A stretch of 64,000 nucleotides of DNA, from NCBI GenBank assembly GCA_002482965.1, contig DLGZ01000004.1, forward strand, positions 5,720-69,719. Reading direction: 5' to 3'. This DNA comes from Verrucomicrobiaceae bacterium UBA7681 (GTDB lineage: Bacteria > Verrucomicrobiota > Verrucomicrobiia > Verrucomicrobiales > Verrucomicrobiaceae). Below the pieces are notes generated by a model. It did no database searches. It worked only from the letters and a program-made list of their open reading frames with translations, and was not told the DNA's origin. Shown here one piece after another: positions 24,978 to 35,700 of this stretch. A program made the translations under genes and the position numbers. Each line of letters starts with the position of its first letter. Positions within the stretch are counted from its first letter, which is position 1.

Positions 24978-25616
24978 GTGACGGGGGCAAATGGCATTGG
25001 CTCTTCCGCATTGAAAATCAGTACCATTGCCGTGATCTGGCTCCTGGTGGTACTTACGGGAAGCTTGCTGATGGCGCAGTATTCCCAGACCGCTGGTGAC
25101 GCTGGCACCCCGTCGGCGCAATGGCCGGCAACCAGCCGGGCCCATCGTGCTCCTGGTCAGTCCAGTCTGGTGATGTTCCTCCATCCGCGCTGCCCCTGCT
25201 CGCGCGCGACCCTTGGCGAACTGGAACAGCTCATGGCGCACTGCCAGGGATTGTTCAGCGCGCAGGTGTGGTTCATCCAGCCTGAAGGCATGGCCGAGGA
25301 CTGGGTGAAAACCGACCTGTGGCGCACTGCCGCAGCCATACCAGGCGTGCAGGTTGATGTGGATCATGGGGGCGAAGAAGCCCGCCTCTTTCAGGCCGTC
25401 ACCTCGGGTCAGACGCTGCTCTATGCTGCCAGCGGCGGCCTGATGTTCCACGGGGGCATCACCCTTGCCCGCGGCCATTCCGGGGACAATCCCGGCCGTG
25501 ACTTCATCGAGAGTTTATTGAAGCAAAAAATCACCCATGCCGCCAGCGCACCCGTTTTCGGCTGTGCGCTGGGATGGAAAAGAACCCAAGAAAAATGCAC
25601 CGCATGTCAGCCGTAG
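24978..25616 (+). CDS. Membrane-anchored thioredoxin-fold protein with CxC site
   Basis: A protein of about 212 residues. One transmembrane helix (KISTIAVIWLLVVLTGSLLM, about residues 12-31) anchors a thioredoxin-like domain that begins SLVMFLHPRCPCSRATLGEL, with Cys72 and Cys74 as a CxC redox pair instead of CxxC. The C-terminus carries two more Cys (KCTACQP). The start is uncertain: GTG 24978 is chosen, while a TTG at 24918 would add 20 residues. It overlaps the following histidine kinase gene, so redox signalling to that kinase is plausible. Confidence 0.65.
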   Translation: MTGANGIGSSALKISTIAVIWLLVVLTGSLLMAQYSQTAGDAGTPSAQWPATSRAHRAPGQSSLVMFLHPRCPCSRATLGELEQLMAHCQGLFSAQVWFIQPEGMAEDWVKTDLWRTAAAIPGVQVDVDHGGEEARLFQAVTSGQTLLYAASGGLMFHGGITLARGHSGDNPGRDFIESLLKQKITHAASAPVFGCALGWKRTQEKCTACQP

Positions 25617-27244
25617 CCGCGAACACCCTGCCACAGGACAACCCTTTGAAACAAGCCCCCGCTTTGCTGCGGAGGACCGCCAAGGGGCTGCACCAGCAGG
25701 ATGGCCCGCTTGTCGATGACACGGTTACTCTCCCACCGTTACAGCCGGACTCGGCTCTGCAACAACGTGCGGCGGCGCTGTTTAGTGCCGCCGAGAATGA
25801 CTTGCACCGCCACACAGACCAGCTGTTTGCCCGGCTGATGATCGTCCAATGGCTGGCGGGCATCGCGGCTGCCTTGTGGATTTCTCCCCTGACCTGGATC
25901 GGGGACGCGAGTCAGGTGCACGTTCACGTCTGGGCTGCGATTCTGCTAGGCGGCGCGATCAGCGGCTTGCCGGTGTGGCTGGCCTGGCAGTGTCCCGGAC
26001 AGGTCATCACCCGCCATGTCACCGCAGTTGCCCAGGTGCTGACCTCCGCGCTGCTGATTCACCTGACTGGGGGCCGCATTGAAACGCACTTCCACATTTT
26101 TGGCTCCCTGGCATTTCTCGCCTTTTACCGTGACTGGCGTGTGTTGGTGACAGCTACCGTGGTGGTTGCGGCAGATCATCTGCTTCGCGGCCTGTTCTGG
26201 CCGCAGTCCGTCTTCGGAGTGCTGACCGCCAGCTCGTGGCGCTGGATGGAGCATGCCGGCTGGGTGTTCTTTGAAGACGTCATTCTCTTCGTCGCCATCC
26301 GCAGGATGCTGCAGGAAATGTCCGAGATCTCGCTGCGCCGCGCCACTCTCGAAGGCAGCCATTTCGAAATCGAACGGCAGGTGGTGGAACGCACGGCGGA
26401 ACTGAACAAGACGCAGGCGGAACTGCTCGAAACCTCCCGCCTCGCAGGCATGGCCGAGGTGGCCACCAGCGTGCTGCACAATGTCGGCAACGTGCTCAAC
26501 AGCGTCGGTGTCTCGGCTGAGCTCGCGACCAGCAAGGTGCGGGAATTCAGGATCGGCAGTCTTAAAAACGTGGCGGATATGCTTCAGGAGCACTCGGAGG
26601 ATCTGCCAGCTTTCCTCACCACGGATCCGCGCGGGAAGATGCTGCCGGGCTACCTGCTCAAGCTCGCGGTACATCTCGCGGAGCCTCAGCAGGGAATTTT
26701 GGAGGAGATGGAAATGCTCAAGAAAAACATCGATCACATCAAGGAGATCGTGGCGATGCAGCAGAGCTACGCACGTGGCACCGGAGTGGTGGAATCTCTC
26801 TCCGTGGAGGATCTGGTCGAGGACAGCATCCGCATCAACGCCGCCAGCTTCAGCCGGCACGAGGTCAATGTATCGCGTGAAATCGCCGCCGTGCCGCAGA
26901 TGAAAACGGACCGTCATAAGGTGATGCAGATTCTCGTGAATCTCCTGAGCAATGCCAAACATGCGCTGGACAACTGTGACGGCGACCGGCGCATGTCCGT
27001 GCGTGTCACGCAAAACCAGGAGGGGTGCATTGAGATTGCCGTGATGGACAATGGCGTCGGCATTCCTGCGGAAAACCTCACTCGGATTTTTTCCCACGGC
27101 TTCACCACCAAAAAACAAGGCCACGGCTTCGGCCTCCACAGCGGGGCGCTCGCCGCCAAGGAACTCGGCGGAACTTTGAATGCGCACAGTGATGGCCCCG
27201 GCCTCGGCGCGACTTTCACACTCACCCTGCCTTTGGAGAATTAA
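25604..27244 (+). CDS. Membrane histidine kinase
   Basis: A protein of about 546 residues. Five or six hydrophobic segments (about residues 80-235) form the membrane sensor part. A coiled coil follows (ERQVVERTAELNKTQAELLE). The phosphoacceptor helix contains VLHNVGNVLN (His292), and the HATPase domain has N, G1 and G2 boxes (NLLSNAKHAL, DNGVGIP, HGFGLH). No receiver is attached. It overlaps the thioredoxin-fold gene and lies 22 bp before a REC-containing hybrid protein that is its natural partner. Alternative starts are ATG 25574 and 25595. Confidence 0.85.
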   Translation: MSAVAANTLPQDNPLKQAPALLRRTAKGLHQQDGPLVDDTVTLPPLQPDSALQQRAAALFSAAENDLHRHTDQLFARLMIVQWLAGIAAALWISPLTWIGDASQVHVHVWAAILLGGAISGLPVWLAWQCPGQVITRHVTAVAQVLTSALLIHLTGGRIETHFHIFGSLAFLAFYRDWRVLVTATVVVAADHLLRGLFWPQSVFGVLTASSWRWMEHAGWVFFEDVILFVAIRRMLQEMSEISLRRATLEGSHFEIERQVVERTAELNKTQAELLETSRLAGMAEVATSVLHNVGNVLNSVGVSAELATSKVREFRIGSLKNVADMLQEHSEDLPAFLTTDPRGKMLPGYLLKLAVHLAEPQQGILEEMEMLKKNIDHIKEIVAMQQSYARGTGVVESLSVEDLVEDSIRINAASFSRHEVNVSREIAAVPQMKTDRHKVMQILVNLLSNAKHALDNCDGDRRMSVRVTQNQEGCIEIAVMDNGVGIPAENLTRIFSHGFTTKKQGHGFGLHSGALAAKELGGTLNAHSDGPGLGATFTLTLPLEN

Positions 27245-27266
27245 TCCAACTTTGATTCATCCAAAC

Positions 27267-29351
27267 ATGACGCACACCTCCATGACACCCCTTAACCGGC
27301 GCATTCTTGTCATCGACGACAATCGATCCATTCATGATGACTTTCGCAAAATCCTGTCCCCTGCCAATGCCACTGGCAACGAACTGGAGGCTGCCGAAGC
27401 GGCGCTGTTTGGTACGGTGAAGCAGACGCAGACCTTCACCATTGATACCGCATCCCAAGGTGAGGAAGGCCTGCAGATGGTCAAACGTGCGCTCGAAGAG
27501 GGCCGGCCCTATGCCATGGCCTTTGTCGATGTCCGTATGCCTCCCGGCTGGGACGGCATCGAGACCACACGGCAGATCTGGCAGGTCTGCCCCGACATGC
27601 AGATCGTGATCTGCACCGCCTATGCGGACTGCTGCTGGAGCGACGTTCAGGAGCAGATCAAGCCCCGTGATCGCATGCTCATTTTGAAGAAGCCCTTCGA
27701 CATCATCGAAGTGCTGCAGCTCGCCATTTCACTCACGGAAAAATCGCGGCTGCTGCTGGAGTCCAAATCTCATCTGCGAGACCTCGAAGAACGGGTGAAG
27801 CAGCGCACGCAGGAGCTGGAGGCATCCCAGATGATCGCACACGAAAAGGCATCGCTGCTGGACCTCTCCCGGGATGTCATCCTGGTCTGCGGGCTCGATC
27901 ACCGCATCACCTACTGCAACAAGAGTGCTGAACGGCTCTATGGCTGGACTGCGGCGGATGCCATCGGACGTCTGGTATCAGATAATATTAAGGACAAAAG
28001 CACCGAGTTTTTCCAGCAGGCCTATGATAAAGTCATCCAAACCGGGGAATGGGACGGGGAATTGCAGCAGGTGGGCAAAGACGGCCGCAATTTGGTGGTG
28101 GAAGGACGATGGACCCTGCTGCGTGATACCGCTGGCCAGCCACGCAGCATTTTAGTGATCAACACCGACATTACCGAGCGCAAAAAATTCGAGGAGCAGA
28201 TGCTGCGCACCCAACGGATGGAGAGCCTCGGCACGCTGGCCGGCGGCATCGCGCATGATCTCAACAATGCGCTGACTCCGATTATGATGTCAATCGAACT
28301 CCTGAAGATCCACGAGCAGGATGCGATGCGGCTAGGTGTGCTGGCCACCATCGAAAACAGCGCCCGGCGCGGGGCGGACATGGTCCGCCAGGTGCTTTCG
28401 TTTTCACGGGGCGTTGAGGGGCAGCGCGTTGAGGTGCAGGCCGGTCATCTCCTCAAAGGCATTGAAAAAATCGCCAATGAAACTTTCCTCAAGAACATCC
28501 GGGTCTGCAGTGACATCCCGGTAAATCTATGGATCGTTCAAGGAGATGCTACGCAGATACATCAGATGCTGCTCAATCTGTGTGTCAATGCACGCGATGC
28601 CATGCCCAATGGCGGCACTTTGAACCTCAGCGCCAGCAATCATCTGCTGGATGAGCAATGCGCGGCGATGATTCCCGGGGCAAAGCCCGGGCCCTATCTC
28701 CTCGTCGAGCTGGAAGATTCCGGCACAGGCATGTCCCCGGAGGTGATGGACCGCATTTTTGAACCGTTTTTCACGACCAAGGATCTCGGTAAAGGCACCG
28801 GGCTGGGGCTTTCCTCTGCACTGGCCATCATCAAAAGCCATCAAGGTTTCATCCGTGCTTCCAGTGAAATGGACAAGGGCTCCAAGTTCCAGGTGTATCT
28901 GCCGGCGCAGATGGCGGAAGGCGTGAGCCTTCCTCTCCCTGTTCAGACTGAGGTGCCGCGTGGCAATGGCGAACTCGTGCTCCTGATTGATGACGAGGAA
29001 CCCGTGCGGCACATCACTGGGCAGACCTTGGAATCATTTGGCTACCGCGTGCTGCCGGCGGCTGACGGTGTCGAGGCATCCTCCTTGTATGCCACTCACA
29101 AGGAGAAAATCTCGGTGGTGCTGACAGACATGATGATGCCGGTCATGGACGGGCCGGCGACAATTCAGGTGCTGATGCGCATGGATCCTGCAGTACGCAT
29201 CATCGCCGCCAGCGGCCTGAGCGTGAAAGACATGGTGCTCAAGGCCACCAGCGCGGGCGTCAAAAACTTCATCCCCAAACCCTACACGGCGGAAACATTG
29301 CTGAGAATGATTCACACCGTGCTGAACATGCAGCCTGCCATCTCCCTGTAA
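27267..29351 (+). CDS. REC-PAS-HisKA-HATPase-REC hybrid kinase
   Basis: A 694-residue soluble signalling protein. An N-terminal receiver (about 10-145; ILVIDDN, phosphoacceptor Asp88 in FVDVRMPPGWDG) carries a roughly 20-residue insertion before its second strand. A PAS domain follows (about 195-310). The HisKA has His330 in GGIAHDLNN, the HATPase is at about 428-550 and a C-terminal receiver has Asp621 in LTDMMMPVMDG. The frame is open upstream to 27180, but ATG 27267 clears the preceding gene by 22 bp. The kinase-REC half closely resembles the two SBP-type kinases downstream. Confidence 0.9.
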   Translation: MTHTSMTPLNRRILVIDDNRSIHDDFRKILSPANATGNELEAAEAALFGTVKQTQTFTIDTASQGEEGLQMVKRALEEGRPYAMAFVDVRMPPGWDGIETTRQIWQVCPDMQIVICTAYADCCWSDVQEQIKPRDRMLILKKPFDIIEVLQLAISLTEKSRLLLESKSHLRDLEERVKQRTQELEASQMIAHEKASLLDLSRDVILVCGLDHRITYCNKSAERLYGWTAADAIGRLVSDNIKDKSTEFFQQAYDKVIQTGEWDGELQQVGKDGRNLVVEGRWTLLRDTAGQPRSILVINTDITERKKFEEQMLRTQRMESLGTLAGGIAHDLNNALTPIMMSIELLKIHEQDAMRLGVLATIENSARRGADMVRQVLSFSRGVEGQRVEVQAGHLLKGIEKIANETFLKNIRVCSDIPVNLWIVQGDATQIHQMLLNLCVNARDAMPNGGTLNLSASNHLLDEQCAAMIPGAKPGPYLLVELEDSGTGMSPEVMDRIFEPFFTTKDLGKGTGLGLSSALAIIKSHQGFIRASSEMDKGSKFQVYLPAQMAEGVSLPLPVQTEVPRGNGELVLLIDDEEPVRHITGQTLESFGYRVLPAADGVEASSLYATHKEKISVVLTDMMMPVMDGPATIQVLMRMDPAVRIIAASGLSVKDMVLKATSAGVKNFIPKPYTAETLLRMIHTVLNMQPAISL

Positions 29352-29420
29352 GCGGATGAAACGAAATTCATTGCCATACCATGGATGACGGTGCCTCCAC
29401 GACTGACTCCAGTTTGAAGC

Positions 29421-32400
29421 ATGATTGAAGCTCTTTTCAACATTCCCAGTTTGTTTCCCTTATGCCGCATGGCACAGCGGGCGGATCCGACATCACGGCT
29501 GAGGCGATTGATTCCTCCCGGTGCATCAGGGGCGGCTGTAGGCCGTCGCTGTCACAGGAGTTTCATCCTCATGCTTTTGTCATTCCTTCTCGTCTCTCTG
29601 GATGTGTCGGGGCAGGAATCAGCGCCCCCTCATACCATCAGCGTGGTTACAGATGACAATTTTCCTCCTTATGTCTTTAGAGACAATGAGGGAAAATTGC
29701 AGGGCATTATCATTGATCAATGGCGTGTTTGGGAAAAGCGAACCGGAGTCACTGCTGAAATTCACGGCATGGACTGGAACGATGCGGTACGCAGGATGAA
29801 AGAGGGTGAGTTTGATGTCATCGACGCGATGTTTAAAACTCCCGAGCGCACTGCTTATCTGGATTTCGGGAAGCCGTACACCACCATCGAAGTCTCCATC
29901 TTCTTCCGTTCCTCAGTCGCGGGCATTAACAACCTGTCTTCTCTGCGGGGATTTCCAGTCGCCGCCAGGCTGGGAGACACGGCGGTCAAGCTTCTGCAGG
30001 AAAACTCCATCACCCCAATGATGTTGTACAACAACTACGAGGCCATCATCACAGCGGCCAGTGAGCATAAGTTGAACATCTTCGTCATGGACAAGCCGCC
30101 AGCTCAATATTTCCTGCACAAGCTGGGCATTGGGGCCGAATTCAGAATGTCTGACCCCGTCAGCATTGGCGAGTTTCATCGCGCGGTTCGCAAAGGCAGC
30201 ACGAAGCTGCTGGAACTGGTTGAAAAAGGGTTTGAAGACGTGGGCGTCAAGGAGCTGGCCGGGATCAAAAACAAATGGTTTGGGCAGACTTTGGATGAAC
30301 ACCCTTATCTGCGCAGCCTGGGATATGCCGCCCTCGCGGGAGTCTCATTGGTGACACTGCTGCTCAGCCTGAACTGGATCCTGGCAGGACAGGTCAGGAT
30401 GCGCACGCGCGCATTGCAGGAGCGTGAGGAGCAGCTGCGCCTCTGTTTCAAACACAGTCCGGCGGCCATTGCCATGCTGGATCATGACATGAAATATCTG
30501 GTGGTCAGTCCGCGCTGGATGGAGGACTACCGGTTGGGCGAAATACAGGTAGTCGGGCGCAGTCACTATGCGGTCTTTCCCGAAATGCCACCTCACTGGA
30601 TCGATATCCATCGCCGCTGCCTGGCGGGTGCCGTCGAAAAAAATGAGGACGAAAAGTTCGTCCGTGCGGATGGCTCCATCGACTGGATCCGTTGGGAAAT
30701 CAGGCCATGGCACCGGGCGGACGGCGCAATCGGCGGCATCATCATCTTTTCCGAAGACATCACGATGCGGAAGCAGGCTGAACTGGCGCTGCTGGCGAAC
30801 GAGTCCGAGTTCCGCACGCTCATTGAATCAGCCTCAGACGGCATCCTTGTTTCGAATGCCGCCGGGCGTCTGCTGGAAGCCAACGCGGCCGTCTGCCAGT
30901 TGTTGGGTTACACGCGTGAGGAACTCGGACGGATGAGTTTTGTCGATATCGTTGCACCCGGTGAAATGGTGCGGATTTTGCCCGAGGTCACACAGTTGGG
31001 TGAAGGCGAAGTGGTGCGGAGTGAGTGGATGTACCGCCGCAAAGACGGCTCCCTGTTTCCCGCTGAAGTGGGGTCAACGATTCTTCCTGACGGCCGTCTG
31101 CAGTGTATCATGCGTGACATCACCCAGCGCAAGATGGACGAAGATAAAATTCGCGAGCAGGCCTCCCTGTTGGACAAGGCCCGTGACGCCATCATCGTGT
31201 GCAAGCCGGAAGATCACCGCATCCTTTATTGGAACCGCAGTGCGGAGCGGCTTTATGGCTGGCCGGCCGGCGAGGTGCTGGATCATTCGCAGATGGAACT
31301 GCTCAATCGCGATCCGGTGCAGTTTCTTGCCGTGATGAAAGCCGTCATGACTCAGGGAGAGTGGGCTGGTGAAATGCAGCAGTACGACAATCAAGGACGG
31401 CTGGTGATTGTGGAATCGCGCTGGACCCTGATCAAAGATGCCCAAGGTCGTCCACAGTCCATCCTTTCCATCAACACCGACATCACCGAACGCAAGAAGC
31501 TGGAGCAGCAGTTTCTACGTTCGCAGCGCATGGAGAGCATTGGCACGCTGGCGGGTGGCATTGCGCATGATCTCAACAATGTGCTGGCCCCCATCATGAT
31601 GTCCATCGAGCTGTTAAAACTGCAGGAAAGTAGTGTGCAAAAGCAGGAGATTCTCGCCACCATCGAAGGCAGCGCCAGACGCGGGGCGGATCTGGTGAAA
31701 CAAGTACTCTCGTTTGCCCGTGGCGTGGAAGGGCGGCAGCTCGCGGTGCAAGTCGGTCACTTGATTAAAGAGATCGAAAAAATCATCAACGAGACCTTTT
31801 TGAAAAGCATCCAGGTTCGCTGTGATATTTCGGCGCCCCTGTGGGTCGTGCAGGGTGATCCCACGCAGATTCACCAGGTGCTGCTCAATCTTTGTGTGAA
31901 TGCACGTGATGCCATGCCCAACGGCGGTCAGTTGAAACTCTCCGCCACGAACCTCGTGATGGATGGACAATGCGCGTCAATGATTGTCGGCGCCAATCCC
32001 GGGCAGTATCTCCATCTTCAAGTGGAGGACAATGGCACCGGCATGCCGCCTGAGGTGATCGAACGCATTTTCGAACCCTTTTTCACCACGAAAGAACTGG
32101 GGAAAGGCACAGGTCTTGGGCTGTCCTCGGTCATGGCCATTGTCAAAAGCCATCATGGCTTCCTGCGGGTGGAAAGTGAACTTGGAACAGGCACTACGTT
32201 TCACATCTATCTGCCGGCGCACATATCCGAACATGTGGAAGTTGAAGCGGTGGTTTCAGGCGACCTGCCACGTGGTGCCGGTGAACTGATCCTGGTGGTC
32301 GATGATGAGGCGGCTGTGCAGCAAATCACCAAGCAAACCCTGGAAACCTTTGGCTACCGTGTTTTGCTTGCCGCCGATGGCGCCGAGGCCGTCTCCCTGT

Positions 32401-32666
32401 ATTCCAAGCATCGCTCTGAAGTCGCGTTAGTGCTCACCGACATGATGATGCCGGTGATGGACGGTCCGGCGACGATTCAGGTGCTGATGCGGATGAATCC
32501 GGAAATCTGCATCATTGCTGCCAGTGGGATGAATGCTGCAGGCATGGAAGAAAAAGCTGCCAATACAGGCGTTAGAAACTTCATCCCGAAGCCTTACACG
32601 GCGGAAACCTTGCTCAAGACGCTGGATGCAGTGCTGAATGATAAGGGCAGCGTTTCACGCCAGTAA
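29421..32666 (+). CDS. Hybrid sensor kinase with periplasmic SBP_bac_3 sensor domain
   Basis: A protein of up to 1,081 residues. After a signal region (core about 48-60) comes a type-3 solute-binding domain (about 72-285; TISVVTDDNFPPYVFRD, EGEFDVIDAMFKTPERTAYLDF). Then come a transmembrane helix (about 303-322), three PAS domains (starting near 340, 463 and 580), HisKA (His716 in GGIAHDLNN), HATPase (about 813-933) and a receiver (Asp1007). It should sense a small amino-acid-like ligand in the periplasm. An alternative start at ATG 29571 has a good ribosome-binding site but would remove the basic part of the signal sequence. Confidence 0.88.
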   Translation: MIEALFNIPSLFPLCRMAQRADPTSRLRRLIPPGASGAAVGRRCHRSFILMLLSFLLVSLDVSGQESAPPHTISVVTDDNFPPYVFRDNEGKLQGIIIDQWRVWEKRTGVTAEIHGMDWNDAVRRMKEGEFDVIDAMFKTPERTAYLDFGKPYTTIEVSIFFRSSVAGINNLSSLRGFPVAARLGDTAVKLLQENSITPMMLYNNYEAIITAASEHKLNIFVMDKPPAQYFLHKLGIGAEFRMSDPVSIGEFHRAVRKGSTKLLELVEKGFEDVGVKELAGIKNKWFGQTLDEHPYLRSLGYAALAGVSLVTLLLSLNWILAGQVRMRTRALQEREEQLRLCFKHSPAAIAMLDHDMKYLVVSPRWMEDYRLGEIQVVGRSHYAVFPEMPPHWIDIHRRCLAGAVEKNEDEKFVRADGSIDWIRWEIRPWHRADGAIGGIIIFSEDITMRKQAELALLANESEFRTLIESASDGILVSNAAGRLLEANAAVCQLLGYTREELGRMSFVDIVAPGEMVRILPEVTQLGEGEVVRSEWMYRRKDGSLFPAEVGSTILPDGRLQCIMRDITQRKMDEDKIREQASLLDKARDAIIVCKPEDHRILYWNRSAERLYGWPAGEVLDHSQMELLNRDPVQFLAVMKAVMTQGEWAGEMQQYDNQGRLVIVESRWTLIKDAQGRPQSILSINTDITERKKLEQQFLRSQRMESIGTLAGGIAHDLNNVLAPIMMSIELLKLQESSVQKQEILATIEGSARRGADLVKQVLSFARGVEGRQLAVQVGHLIKEIEKIINETFLKSIQVRCDISAPLWVVQGDPTQIHQVLLNLCVNARDAMPNGGQLKLSATNLVMDGQCASMIVGANPGQYLHLQVEDNGTGMPPEVIERIFEPFFTTKELGKGTGLGLSSVMAIVKSHHGFLRVESELGTGTTFHIYLPAHISEHVEVEAVVSGDLPRGAGELILVVDDEAAVQQITKQTLETFGYRVLLAADGAEAVSLYSKHRSEVALVLTDMMMPVMDGPATIQVLMRMNPEICIIAASGMNAAGMEEKAANTGVRNFIPKPYTAETLLKTLDAVLNDKGSVSRQ
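29556..29560 (+). promoter_or_regulatory. Shine-Dalgarno-like AGGAG for internal ATG 29571
   Basis: AGGAG lies 10 bases before an in-frame ATG, whereas the annotated ATG 29421 has no such site. Most genes in this window lack a clear Shine-Dalgarno sequence, which makes this one worth noting. Confidence 0.35.
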
Positions 32667-32683
32667 CAAGCGCCTGAAATCTA

Positions 32684-32726
32684 CATCGCTTTGATGGTCA
32701 AAGCGTTAGACTCCATCGCTTTGATG
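32684..32726. repeat. Two 13-bp direct repeats with an embedded dyad
   Basis: CATCGCTTTGATG occurs at 32684-32696 and 32714-32726, 30 bp apart. The first copy also forms a dyad, CGCTTTGA-TGG-TCAAAGCG (32687-32705). The array lies between two hybrid kinase genes, 50 bp before the start of the second. It could be an operator array or, less likely, a terminator, since no T-run follows. Confidence 0.6.
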
Positions 32727-32775
32727 AGGTAATTTTGGGTTCATGAACTTTTACACGCTCTGACCTAGGCGCAGC

Positions 32776-35700
32776 ATGTTGAAAACGTCCTCTATGGCAG
32801 TCAATTTAGATGAGGCTTGTGCGATAAGACAAGCGAAGTGCCTGACCTCTGGACGCAATCAATCACAGACATGGGTTGGCGGGTGGCGGAGCTGCCTTGT
32901 CATCAAGAACACCAGCGCTCCCAAACGCGGTTTACGCGGGTTCATCGTTGGCTTTTTGCTCGCCTGCATTTGCACGATTGCCCCGGGGCAGCAGCCCGCG
33001 CCACCGCGAAAGATCAGCGTGGTGACCGATGACAATTACCCCCCCTACGTTTTTAGAGACAGTGCCGGGACCTTGCAGGGCATAGTCATCGATCAATGGC
33101 AAGCCTGGGAAAAAATGACGGGAGTCACCGCCGAGATTCACGCCATGGACTGGGGCGAGGCCCTGCAGCGGATGAAAGCAGGTGAGTTTGATGTGATAGA
33201 CACCGTTTTCGAGACCGCAGAACGCGCCCTCTATCTGGATTTTTCGCGGCCTTACGCCACTCTCCAAGTCCCCATCTTTTTTCGCACCACGATTTCAGGC
33301 ATCACCGACGTGGCATCGCTGAAGGGGTTCCCTGTGGCGGTCAAAGCGGGAGATGCGATTGAACAGCACCTTCAGGCCAATGGCATTGGGCCACTGCTGC
33401 TCTACAAAAACTACGAAGCCATCATCACCGCTGCCAATGAGCGTAAAGTGAACGTCTTTGTCGTGGACAAGCCACCGGCTCTTTACTTCCTCCACAAGCA
33501 GGGCCTGGAGGCAGAGTTTAGGATGACGGAGCCGATCACCATCGGGGAGTTTCACCGTGCGGTCCGCAAAGGGAATGTCAGCCTGTTGCAGCTCATTGAG
33601 AAAGGGTTCGCCGATGTGGGAAAGACGGAGTTTACCCGGATCGACAAGAAATGGTTTGGGCAGAATTTGAACAGCACCCGATACCTGCGCTATCTCGGCT
33701 ACGGTGCACTCGGCAGCGCGACGCTGCTGGCGTTGCTCGTCGGCTGGAATTGGTTTCTGACCAGGCAGGTGAAAAAGCGCACCCAGACCTTGAGGGAGCG
33801 TGAGGAGCAGTTGCGGCTCTACACACTGCACAGTCCTGCGGCCATCGCCATGCTGGATCGTGACATGAAGTATCTGGTCGTCAGCCGCCGCTGGATGGTG
33901 GACTACCGCCTGGGTGATCAGTCCATTGTGGGACGCAGCCATTACGAGGTCTTTCCTGAAGTTCCGCCTCACTGGCTTGCAATCCATCAGCGCTGTCTGA
34001 ATGGCGAAGTCGAAAAGTGCGAGGAAGAATCGTTTCTTCGGGAGGATGGCAGGATGGTCTGGATTCGCTGGGAGATTCAGCCATGGCGGCAGGCAGATGA
34101 TTCGATTGGCGGCATCATCATGTTCACCGAAGACATCACCGCAAGCAAGCAGGCCTCAGAGATGCTTCGTGAGGGGGAAACACGTTTGATCAAGGCGTTT
34201 CGCAGCAGTCCGGTCGCTTTGGTCATCGTCCGCATGCGTGATCAACAAATCGTCGAGATCAATGATGCCTTCTCCCGCCTCCTGGGATGGACGCGTGAGG
34301 AAGCAGTGGACAGCTCCATGGTTGATCTGGCGGTGGTTGATACGGAAGTAACCACTTTGCTCCGCAGGACTCTGGATGAAAATCGTTCTATCCACGACAT
34401 GGAACTCGCGTTGCGGTCGCGCGATGGTGCAATACTCCATGTCATTGCCAGCATGGAAACCATCGAATTCCAAGGCGCGCCACATGCAGTGGCGACTTTA
34501 GTGGACATCACCGGCCGTAAACATTCGGCGGCGGCTCTGTCCCAGGTAAGCGCCGATCTTGGGCGTGCTCAGGCGATCAGCCACATTGGCAGCTGGGAAT
34601 ACACGGTTGCGGATGGCGGCATCAAATGGTCGGACGAACTCTATCGGATCTTTGGGCTGCAGCCAAAGTCGGTAGTGCTCAACTACGACCGGTTGCGGGA
34701 GATGGTTCACCCGGATGACCGCGCCGGGCATGACGCCTACCATGCACAGCTGACTGCCTCAAAGCCTGGCTCCGTCCTTGCTCCATTTGAATATCGTGTG
34801 CAGCGTGCGGACGGGCAGATTACGCACGTCCTGGTGAAAGTGGAGATACGCTTTGATGATCAGGGCAAATCCGCATGCTGTTTTGGCACGGTACAAGACA
34901 TCACTGAACGCAAACGGGCGGAGGAGGCGCTTCGTGAAAGCGAAGCCACCTTCGCCGCAGCCTTTGAGAATGCCCCCATCGGCAAGGCGCTCGTCGCGCC
35001 CGATGGTCGCTTCCTGCGGGTCAATCGGGTGTTGTGTGAAGTCGTCGGCTACACCGAACCCGAATTGCTTGCCGCCTCCTTTCAGGACATCACCCACGCG
35101 GACGACCTCGATATTGATCTCGTCAATGTGCAGAAAATGCTCCGCCACGAGATCAAAACGTATCAGATGGAAAAGCGTTATCTCCACCGGCGCGGCGGTG
35201 TGGTGTGGGTGCTTCTCAGCGTTTCGTTGGTGAACGATGAACAAGGTGCCCCCGCCTTCTTTGTCTCACAGATGGAGGATATCACCGGGCGCAAAAAAGC
35301 GGATCAGCGCATCCAGCAGCTCAACCGGCTTTATGCCATGTTGAGCGGCATCAATGAGACCATCGTGCGCGAGAAGAACGCGGAGGCAATGCTGACCTCT
35401 GCCTGCCGGATAGCGGTTGAAAAAGGACTCTTTGGCATGGCCTGGATTGGTCTGCTGGATGCCGATACGGGACGGCTCCAAATCGCCGCTCACGTGGGTG
35501 CAGCGGAGGGAACGTTGGGCACACTCGAGGCCATCATCAGCGGGACGCCGTCAGGCCCTGGCTGCGCCATGACTGCGCGTGCTCTGGAGTTCGGCGAACA
35601 CTCGATTTGCAATGACATTGAGCGTGATCCGGAAGCCGTCACCTGGCGTGCCCAGGCCTTGTGCAGAAATTATCTATCGATGGCTTCGCTGCCGTTGAAA

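Noticed and set aside
25946..27187. 413-residue minus-strand ORF inside the histidine kinase
   Set aside because: It is antisense to the H, N, G1 and G2 boxes of a real kinase.
32687..32705. Dyad considered as a terminator of the 1,081-residue kinase gene
   Set aside because: No T-run follows, and the sequence is also part of a direct repeat, which fits a binding site better.
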